Below are positions 6,171-10,532 of a DNA stretch of 24,306 nucleotides, piece by piece (within the stretch, counting starts at the first letter, position 1; every line of letters begins with the position of its first letter). Source of the DNA: JACQKA01 sp964462785. GTDB lineage: Bacteria; Patescibacteriota; Minisyncoccia; Phycocordibacterales; UBA2100. A model generated the notes under the pieces. It saw only the letters and a program-made list of their open reading frames with translations. It had not been told where the DNA came from and did not search any database. Location: assembly GCA_964462785.1 (NCBI GenBank), contig CAYWZA010000017.1, positions 1-24,306 on the forward strand, in the 5' to 3' direction. The translations under genes were made by a program, and so were the position numbers.

Positions 6171-6339
6171 CTAGAGCATGTTTCGAAACCAGGGTTCCCG
6201 AGCCGAGCGAGTCGTGTTCGTTGGCGAGGTGCCTCGTCGGAGGGCGAAGTGTATCGGGGATACATTGAGTCCGAGACGAGTGCGCCGCAGCCAGAACACG
6301 AATCGCGTAGGCAGGGAAGGGTTTCGAAACATGCTCTAG
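6171..6339. mobile_element. 169-bp MITE-like palindromic element
   Basis: Perfect 20-bp terminal inverted repeats (CTAGAGCATGTTTCGAAACC at 6171-6190, complement at 6320-6339). The interior arms also match over their length (TTCCC, GCGA-TCGTGTTC, GGC, CTCGTC and CGGA blocks in the same order). The centre is a perfect TGTATC-GGG-GATACA (6250-6264). No ORF is evident inside. The ends contain TA (C-TA-GAGC), which would fit a TA target duplication of IS630/mariner-type elements, but as CTAG is itself palindromic this is not proven. It could instead be a large structured RNA or a protein-binding palindrome. Confidence 0.65.
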
Positions 6340-6389
6340 ATTAAGCCCCGCAACATACTACACGCGGATGATGAAAAAATACGAAAGAT

Positions 6390-6405
6390 AGATACGTATG
6401 TATCT
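6390..6405 (-). terminator. Weak hairpin after the DUF1905 gene
   Basis: AGATAC-GTAT-GTATCT lies 3 nt after the stop of the DUF1905 gene on the minus strand and is followed by a T-rich stretch (ATCTTTCGTATTTTTTC). The stem is AT-rich and short, so this is only a possible terminator. Confidence 0.3.
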
Positions 6406-6408
6406 CCG

Positions 6409-6708
6409 TTATTTTATAGCGATAGTGAGCGTGATCCGATCCCCATCTCCAATCCCCTCCTTTTTTCGCACCGCGAGTTTGATCGGGAGCAAATACGGCC
6501 CGTCTTTATCGGGAAAAATAGAGGTATCCCAGCTCGTTTTCCCTATCGTCGCGCGCACGCGCACCGAGCCCCACCCTCTGCGCGGCTTTTTCGCCTGCTC
6601 CGCACGAATCTGTTCAGAAACTTTTTTATCAATATATGCAAAATGCCACGCCGCCGTGGTGCCCGGATACAGCCACACTTTTGCTTGCATGGTGTACTTA
6701 GATTTCAT
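6409..6708 (-). CDS. DUF1905 domain protein
   Basis: A 99-aa protein that is a single DUF1905 domain: start KVWLYPGTTAAWHFAYI, then GWGSVRVRATIGKTSWDTSIF, and the end PYLLPIKLAVRKKEGIGDGD. This small beta-barrel domain is widespread; its molecular function is unknown, and in many bacteria it is fused to a C-terminal YdeI/OmpD-associated domain. Here such a domain is encoded separately at 9587-9835. The ATG at 6708 is preceded by TAGAAT ending 6 nt before it and by no Shine-Dalgarno. Monocistronic, with flanking hairpins. Confidence 0.85.
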   Translation of the reverse strand: MKSKYTMQAKVWLYPGTTAAWHFAYIDKKVSEQIRAEQAKKPRRGWGSVRVRATIGKTSWDTSIFPDKDGPYLLPIKLAVRKKEGIGDGDRITLTIAIK

Positions 6709-6714
6709 GCGGTG

Positions 6715-6723
6715 ATTCTAGCA
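6715..6723 (-). promoter_or_regulatory. Extended -10 promoter of the DUF1905 gene
   Basis: TGCTAGAAT on the minus strand is a TGn-type extended -10 whose hexamer ends 6 nt before the ATG, predicting a leaderless mRNA. Confidence 0.5.
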
Positions 6724-6745
6724 TGTCCCCCGAGCACACATATAG

Positions 6746-6773
6746 AAAAACCGTCAGGGGACTACCCTGACGG
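6746..6773 (-). terminator. Rho-independent terminator of the four-helix membrane protein gene
   Basis: Perfect 9-bp stem CCGTCAGGG (6751-6759)/CCCTGACGG (6765-6773), followed on the minus strand by TTTTTC. It lies 13 nt after the stop of the minus-strand gene at 6787. Confidence 0.88.
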
Positions 6774-6786
6774 CTTCAGTATTCGA

Positions 6787-7200
6787 TTAGGTTGGCTCTT
6801 TAACTTTAGTATCCGAGAGCTTTGCCAGCCGAGAACCCGCGCCTATATTATAGAGCCCGAGCAGGAAAACGCTCCATAAGATTTGGATTTCGATCTGCTC
6901 TTGAGGCCACATACCATGCCTCGGAAGCGTAGGTATTTCGTTGACCAAGGTCGAGTAGCCGCAATAGAGCAGAAGTACGCCGAACCAAAGGCGCCACTCC
7001 TTTCCGATGATTAACCCCATCCACCAGGTCATCACCCCTGCGTACAGAAGCGAAATGCCGGTGAAGTTCAGAACCATGCCAACCGTGATCACTGCAGGCA
7101 ACCATTCGGGAAAATACACATAGAGCAGAGCGATTGCTGCGCTAGCGATAGTCACCGCTGCGCTGGTAGCTAAAGAGACGTAATAGATGCGATTCTGCAT
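6787..7200 (-). CDS. Membrane protein with four predicted helices, unknown function
   Basis: A 137-aa protein with hydrophobic segments at about 5-29, 34-60, 69-88 and 103-122, and a short charged cytoplasmic tail (RLAKLSDTKVKEPT). The second loop contains a WW pair and GKEWRLW. No family was recognised. The ATG at 7200 has a purine-rich GGGGAAA about 5 nt upstream. A full promoter (7249-7277), an inverted repeat in the leader and a good terminator mark it as an independently transcribed, possibly regulated gene. Confidence 0.65.
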   Translation of the reverse strand: MQNRIYYVSLATSAAVTIASAAIALLYVYFPEWLPAVITVGMVLNFTGISLLYAGVMTWWMGLIIGKEWRLWFGVLLLYCGYSTLVNEIPTLPRHGMWPQEQIEIQILWSVFLLGLYNIGAGSRLAKLSDTKVKEPT

Positions 7201-7221
7201 CGCGTTTCCCCTTTTTTCTAT

Positions 7222-7238
7222 ATGACCACAACGGTCAT
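7222..7238. promoter_or_regulatory. Inverted repeat in the leader of the membrane protein gene
   Basis: ATGACC-ACAAC-GGTCAT, 6-bp perfect arms. It lies between the candidate promoter (7249-7277) and the ATG at 7200, just after the predicted transcription start, where a repressor site would act. No matching regulator is known. Confidence 0.35.
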
Positions 7239-7248
7239 GCCTGCCGAA

Positions 7249-7277
7249 AAAATACTATAGACATGCCTCTCCGTCAA
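7249..7277 (-). promoter_or_regulatory. Candidate sigma70 promoter of the four-helix membrane protein gene
   Basis: On the minus strand TTGACG (7277-7272) and TATTTT (7254-7249) are 17 nt apart. The -35 is strong and the -10 moderate. An alternative hexamer TATAGT lies at 12 nt spacing. Confidence 0.45.
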
Positions 7278-7281
7278 TCTT

Positions 7282-7358
7282 CGTGTTCAAACGGCGCTGA
7301 AAAATCTGCTGCCAACTAACAATGTAGAAAATCGAAAGCCCCGCCTAGAGTCGGGGTG
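7282..7358 (+). pseudogene. Remnant: 3' end of a SIMPL gene plus its terminator (copy 1)
   Basis: These 77 bp match 8133-8209 with about 8 mismatches, at an offset of 851 bp. In copy 2 this is the last six codons of the SIMPL gene, its stop and its 3' UTR with terminator. Copy 1 keeps equivalent codons (GTG TTC AAA CGG CGC TGA) but has no gene body, and the outer part of its terminator stem is lost. It appears to be what remains of a second SIMPL gene, or the scar of a tandem duplication. Confidence 0.7.
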
Positions 7359-7431
7359 CATGCTCCGCTCATGCAAACATCATGCGCATCCCCGATACTT
7401 AGAGCATGTTCAGCCGTGATACACTCATGAT

Positions 7432-8151
7432 ATGCCAGCAACACATAATCACCACGTAAGCGCAGTCGTCCTCGGCGGCGCGCTGATTATTTCCTCCATC
7501 ATAGGCTCGTATGCTTTTTACACCGTCCGCTCCGGCAATTCACTCAGCACCACCGGCTCGGCGAAAGAACGCGTGAAAGCAGACACAGCAAAATGGACGA
7601 TCCGCCTCGAGCGCGTCGTGCCCGATACTGCCGTGGGGAGCACCTACGCACTCGTCGCAGCCGATGCAAATAAAGTGAAAAAATTCTTTGCCGACAACGA
7701 CATCCCATCAAACGCTATCACCCTCTCGCCTATTGCCGTCGAGGAATACTACAGCGGCATCAATGACGGCATCCGCCGCGTCGCTGTGCGCCAGAGTGTT
7801 TCGGTCACGAGCGAGGATGTCGATCGCGTAAATATCATGTCGCAAAGCACTGTCGCGCTCGCCCAGCAGGGCGTCGCATTCTCGCCGAACATGCCAGAAT
7901 TTTATGTTTCAAAACTTCCCGAGCTCCGCGTGCGCCTGCTCGGCGCAGCGATCCAGGATGCAAAGAAACGCGCCGATGAAATCGCGGGCGCTATGGGGCA
8001 GCGCGTCGGCAAGATGCAGAGCGCCTCAAGCGGCGTCGTGCAGGTACTTGCACCCAATTCAATTGAGGTCGCCGATTATGGTCAATACGACACCGCCTCC
8101 ATCGAGAAGGATGTCATGGTCACCGCCCGCGGCGTGTTCAGACTGCGCTGA
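7432..8151 (+). CDS. SIMPL domain (DUF541) protein, membrane-anchored
   Basis: A 239-aa protein with an N-terminal membrane anchor (about 12-30) and a SIMPL/DUF541 domain (about 38-239). Recognisable parts are STTGSAKERVKADTAKWTI at the start, the NAITLSPIAVEEYY strand, AVRQSVSVTSEDVDRV, AIQDAKKRADEIAGAMGQRVGKM and the closing VMVTARGVFRLR. The family forms periplasmic oligomers of poorly known function (E. coli YggE is linked to oxidative stress). The ATG at 7432 has no Shine-Dalgarno; TACACT preceded by TGA ends 6 nt before it. The preceding 40 bp share TAGAGCATGTT and ATCCCCGAT with the 169-bp element. Confidence 0.85.
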   Translation: MPATHNHHVSAVVLGGALIISSIIGSYAFYTVRSGNSLSTTGSAKERVKADTAKWTIRLERVVPDTAVGSTYALVAADANKVKKFFADNDIPSNAITLSPIAVEEYYSGINDGIRRVAVRQSVSVTSEDVDRVNIMSQSTVALAQQGVAFSPNMPEFYVSKLPELRVRLLGAAIQDAKKRADEIAGAMGQRVGKMQSASSGVVQVLAPNSIEVADYGQYDTASIEKDVMVTARGVFRLR

Positions 8152-8209
8152 AAAATCTGCTGATAACCAACAATGTAGAAAATCGAAAGCCCCACCCGGA
8201 GTCGGGGTG
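8133..8209 (+). repeat. Direct repeat copy 2 (3' end of SIMPL gene and terminator)
   Basis: Partner of 7282-7358 at about 90% identity. It covers the final codons, the stop (8149-8151) and the 3' UTR up to the terminator stem. The invariant block AATGTAGAAAATCGAAAGCC is identical in both copies. Confidence 0.85.
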
Positions 8210-8213
8210 GGGC
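8189..8213. terminator. Bidirectional terminator between convergent genes
   Basis: Stem GCCCCACCC (8189-8197)/GGGTGGGGC (8205-8213), loop GGAGTCG. On the plus strand TTCGT follows; on the minus strand TTTCGATTTTC follows, which is the better U tract. It ends 8 bp before the stop of the minus-strand gene at 8221. Confidence 0.75.
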
Positions 8214-8220
8214 TTCGTCG

Positions 8221-8475
8221 CTACCGCGGAGGATAGTACCGATCGAGAAGCGCATTGGATTCGTCGATCTTACCCTGCCTCGTCAGCCGCAAGCACTCAG
8301 CCTGAATCGTGTCGTCGGTCACGCGGACCTTCGGCTCAATGGGCTTCGTACCAGTGGTGAACGAAAAGGCGTACAACCTGCCACGGCGGCGGATCAGAGT
8401 GGTCTGAGTCATGTAGTGAGCCTGCTCCACTTCTATGCGGAGGTTTACCTTTGATAACCAGATCCTATTGAACAC
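8221..8475 (-). CDS. Hypothetical protein, 84 aa
   Basis: The start is a GTG at 8475, chosen because AAGGGGAGG lies 8 nt before it; the first in-frame ATG (22 codons later) has no such site. The protein is basic and soluble. The N-terminal half is beta-rich (TTLIRRRGRLYAFSFTTGT) and the C-terminal half helical (DDTIQAECLRLTRQGKIDESNALLDRYYPPR). No family recognised. Divergent from the gene at 8542, convergent with the SIMPL gene. Confidence 0.5.
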   Translation of the reverse strand: MFNRIWLSKVNLRIEVEQAHYMTQTTLIRRRGRLYAFSFTTGTKPIEPKVRVTDDTIQAECLRLTRQGKIDESNALLDRYYPPR

Positions 8476-8490
8476 CTTTGACGCCTCCCC

Positions 8491-8518
8491 TTACATCCCT
8501 GCGGAAATGCGCTACAAT
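8491..8518 (+). promoter_or_regulatory. Candidate promoter of the gene at 8542
   Basis: TTACAT (8491-8496) and TACAAT (8513-8518), 16 nt apart. Predicted start about 8525, giving a leader of 17-23 nt without a Shine-Dalgarno. Confidence 0.45.
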
Positions 8519-8541
8519 CAGCAGATTAATTATTCATTTCT

Positions 8542-9120
8542 ATGTATATGAACAAAATATTGATCGGAATTGTGGGTGTGGCGGTTGTCGCTGGTGGTGC
8601 ATATTTCTTCATGTCGAAGAATAGCGTGCCGGCGCAAGATTCAGCGCAGGTACAAGACGGTGCAAACGAAGCGGCTCGCGATGTCGCGCAGACCGGCGTG
8701 CGCTCCCTTAAGAGCATCATGGCGGCGGGCGGCGCCCACGTGTGCACATTCACATCAGAAGACCCGAATGCAAAGAACACTGGCACCGTATACGTATCCG
8801 GAGACAGCATCCGCGGCGAATTCGAAAGCAACGTGCAGGGCGCGGGCATGATGAAGAGCCACATGATTCAGAACGCAGGACACATGTACACATGGTCTGA
8901 CGCAACGCCGCAGGGTATCAAGATGCCGATACCGGCGGGTGGCGCGCAGGGTGATGCGAATGCGAGCGCGTCCGGCCAGATGAATTTCGACGCGGGTGTC
9001 GAGATGGCTTACGACTGCAAGCCGTGGACGCCTGACAACGCGTCATTCACTCCGCCATCCAGCGTGTCATTCATGGATATGTCCGAGATGATGCAGAACA
9101 TGCCGAAGATGCCTCGCTAG
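8542..9120 (+). CDS. Exported, membrane-anchored protein of unknown function
   Basis: A 192-aa protein with one N-terminal membrane segment (about 5-24, ILIGIVGVAVVAGGAYFF) and an extracytoplasmic domain. The domain has two Cys (HVCTF at about 68, YDCKPW at about 158) that could form a disulfide, a strand pattern TGTVYVSGDSIRGEFES, and is rich in Met (MMKSHMIQNAGHMYTW; tail MDMSEMMQNMPKMPR). The pattern resembles small beta-sheet lipoprotein-carrier-like domains that describe a 'minimum' or 'SGD' strand, but no family is certain. Start may be 8542 or the second Met at 8548. The Met-rich surface suggests copper binding, which is speculative. Confidence 0.65.
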   Translation: MYMNKILIGIVGVAVVAGGAYFFMSKNSVPAQDSAQVQDGANEAARDVAQTGVRSLKSIMAAGGAHVCTFTSEDPNAKNTGTVYVSGDSIRGEFESNVQGAGMMKSHMIQNAGHMYTWSDATPQGIKMPIPAGGAQGDANASASGQMNFDAGVEMAYDCKPWTPDNASFTPPSSVSFMDMSEMMQNMPKMPR

Positions 9121-9139
9121 AGCATCCCCTGTTGTGTGT

Positions 9140-9171
9140 AAGGGCTCCCCTCGCAGGCGAGGGGAGCCCTT
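9140..9171. terminator. Strong terminator hairpin, both directions
   Basis: 15-bp stem AAGGGCTCCCCTCGC (9140-9154)/GCGAGGGGAGCCCTT (9157-9171), further extended by GTGTA/TACAC with one bulge. It follows the gene at 8542 by about 20 nt. The following convergent gene ends at 9230. Confidence 0.8.
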
Positions 9172-9229
9172 TACACTTTCCAGCGCCTCACAGCATCTGA
9201 GCTGTTTATAAAAATCGGATCTGTAATTG

Positions 9230-9538
9230 TTATTCCTTTTTCTTCCAGCCGCGGAGTTCGTAGTATTTGTCCTTCGGCTCGCCCGTCCAGCCGTTGATAC
9301 CTTTGCTGGGCAACCAGATGCCGTGTATGTACAAAACTGCGAGCGACATCACACCGAGAAATCCGAAAGCATACGCTCTGCCGAAATACGCAGAAATGCC
9401 GACTACCAAGATTACAAACATCGCCAGCTTGAGGACTTTTCGCCATTTGGGAGTCTGTTCTTCAAAATGCCCAAAGAAAATATGCCCCACCGCAAACATG
9501 CTCGTGACCACAGCAACTTCAAACCAAAGTGTGTCCAT
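9230..9538 (-). CDS. Small membrane protein with three helices, conserved hypothetical
   Basis: A 102-aa protein with membrane helices at about 5-25, 35-53 and 57-76. Its first helix ends in the motif AVGHIFFGHFEEQTPKWRK; the polar C-terminus is GWTGEPKDKYYELRGWKKKE. The sequence feels like a conserved hypothetical family found in many bacteria, with His and Glu in or near the first helix, but I cannot name it. TGATATAAT ends 9 nt before the ATG and there is no Shine-Dalgarno. Confidence 0.65.
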   Translation of the reverse strand: MDTLWFEVAVVTSMFAVGHIFFGHFEEQTPKWRKVLKLAMFVILVVGISAYFGRAYAFGFLGVMSLAVLYIHGIWLPSKGINGWTGEPKDKYYELRGWKKKE

Positions 9539-9547
9539 ATTTTTGCG

Positions 9548-9556
9548 ATTATATCA
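9548..9556 (-). promoter_or_regulatory. Extended -10 promoter (TGATATAAT)
   Basis: Perfect TATAAT with upstream TGA on the minus strand, ending 9 nt before the ATG at 9538. A near-leaderless mRNA is expected. Confidence 0.6.
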
Positions 9557-9586
9557 CTGCGCACGGAAATAGTACCTGACACTTAA

Positions 9587-9835
9587 TTACCGATGCGGGC
9601 AGCCAGCCCAGCAGCAGGGGCGGCGCATGCCGCCCGAGAGTTTTGAGAGACCTTTCTTGATGCGGATATCCCTCGTCTCTGCACGCTTCCCAGAAATGAC
9701 CCAGCAAATCCACTCGCTTCGCGCGAGCGGCGTGATGTCGTTCCACACGGCGAGCGCTTTCGGCGTAGACGCCAGAGCGTTTCGGAAATCTGCCGGCAAG
9801 CTATGCACGGCGCTGGTGCTGATGACTTTGACCAT
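9587..9835 (-). CDS. YdeI/OmpD-associated (OmdA-type) domain protein
   Basis: An 82-aa protein. The core HSLPADFRNALASTPKALAVW, ITPLARSEWICWVISGKRAETRDIRIKKGLSKL matches the YdeI/OmdA helical domain (PF13376), which often follows DUF1905 in one polypeptide. The C-terminus GMRRPCCWAGCPH is Cys-rich and could bind a metal. The family is described as bacteriocin-protection or OmpD-associated, but its biochemical role is unknown. The ATG at 9835 has TAAAAT ending 6 nt upstream and only a poorly spaced GGAG. Confidence 0.7.
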   Translation of the reverse strand: MVKVISTSAVHSLPADFRNALASTPKALAVWNDITPLARSEWICWVISGKRAETRDIRIKKGLSKLSGGMRRPCCWAGCPHR

Positions 9836-9889
9836 GGCTCCATTTTACATCACATGATGGTGATTTGATGGAGCTGACTCCATTTCCCA

Positions 9890-10156
9890 TTACTCACCCT
9901 TTTCCTCACCCATGAGGTCTTTGGTCTGAATGGGGCTTTCAATGCCGGGTTTCCACTCGGCGTTAATCGGTCCGAATTTCCTTTCATATTCAGAAAGCTG
10001 ATGCCCGAGGTACTGACCGAGACGCTTCATGTGCTGCGGCGTAAGCACATAGGCAACGCCCTGCTGCCCCACCATCATCCCCATGACAAATGCCTCCTGC
10101 GAGAAGGCGACACTAATATTTTCGCAGAACTGTTTCGGTACTTTAGTTAAATCCAT
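9890..10156 (-). CDS. DUF3467 family protein
   Basis: An 88-aa protein. The pattern ENISVAFSQEAFVMGMM, GVAYVLTPQHMKRLGQYLGHQLSEYERKFGPI is that of DUF3467, a small soluble family of about 100 aa with unknown function in many bacteria. The conserved L-T/S-P-Q-H-x-K-R-L segment (about 38-46) is intact. The gene begins 8 nt after an extended -10 and a dyad, so its expression may be regulated. Monocistronic. Confidence 0.8.
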   Translation of the reverse strand: MDLTKVPKQFCENISVAFSQEAFVMGMMVGQQGVAYVLTPQHMKRLGQYLGHQLSEYERKFGPINAEWKPGIESPIQTKDLMGEEKGE

Positions 10157-10164
10157 AGGTCGCC

Positions 10165-10173
10165 ATTATATCA
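10165..10173 (-). promoter_or_regulatory. Extended -10 promoter of the DUF3467 gene
   Basis: TGATATAAT on the minus strand, hexamer ending 8 nt before the ATG at 10156. The match is perfect. Confidence 0.65.
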
Positions 10174-10180
10174 CCAACGG

Positions 10181-10205
10181 CGAATTGTCCTCACAAGGCA
10201 ATTCG
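10181..10205. promoter_or_regulatory. Operator-like dyad upstream of the DUF3467 promoter
   Basis: CGAATTG-T-CCT-CACA-AGG-CAATTCG: 7-bp and 3-bp perfect arm segments with one unpaired T. It sits 8 bp upstream of the extended -10, covering the place of a -35. It could be an activator or repressor site, or a transcript hairpin for the upstream gene (there is no U tract). Confidence 0.35.
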
Positions 10206-10353
10206 TGCAGAATGCTTGAGGCAGCGGAGCTGTCTAAAGTTTCTGCCAAAGACGGATGTGAGGCGTTGAAATCGTTCCGGAAAAGATTCCTGACCATTTA
10301 CTCTTTTCCCGCTGACACCTCGTTAATTTAAATTGACATCGCATTTCCAATTC

Positions 10354-10530
10354 CTAGTAACGAGTTGCCGAAATGAACAGAAGTGCGAGACCGACGATGG
10401 CAAAAGCAATAGTGCCCCACGCAACGTAGTTGGAGATTTTCATTTTTCTCATCTCGTCTGTGATACCAAGCAAGCGAAAAACCCCTTCGAGGAAGGTTGC
10501 AACAATTACATCGATAAAAAAGTCGAACAT
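10354..10530 (-). CDS. Small membrane protein, 58 aa, co-transcribed with gyrA
   Basis: An ORF from ATG 10530 to TAG 10354, starting MFDFFIDVIVATFLEGVFRL and ending LLFISATRY. An amphipathic N-terminus is followed by a polar linker (GITDEMRKMKIS) and one membrane helix (about 34-53, VAWGTIAFAIVGLALLFIS). The ATG is 2 nt after the gyrA stop, and the end of gyrA supplies a purine-rich GAGGGGGAG as Shine-Dalgarno, so translational coupling is likely. No family recognised. Confidence 0.6.
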   Translation of the reverse strand: MFDFFIDVIVATFLEGVFRLLGITDEMRKMKISNYVAWGTIAFAIVGLALLFISATRY

Positions 10531-10532
10531 AG

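Noticed and set aside
6150..6344. Plus-strand 64-residue ORF over the palindromic element
   Set aside because: It is a translation of the palindrome itself with Arg/Ser-rich random composition and no ribosome site.
7360..7431. Possible full sigma70 promoter before the SIMPL gene
   Set aside because: Only the -10 (TACACT) is credible; no -35 at 15-19 nt.
10166..10297. 43-aa minus-strand ORF (starts MVRNLFRNDFNASHPSLAET) in the 150 bp before the DUF3467 gene
   Set aside because: It has no Shine-Dalgarno, no leaderless -10 and no recognised family, and its stop lies in the TATAAT of the next promoter. Composition looks somewhat protein-like, so a conservation test would be fair, but I do not call it.
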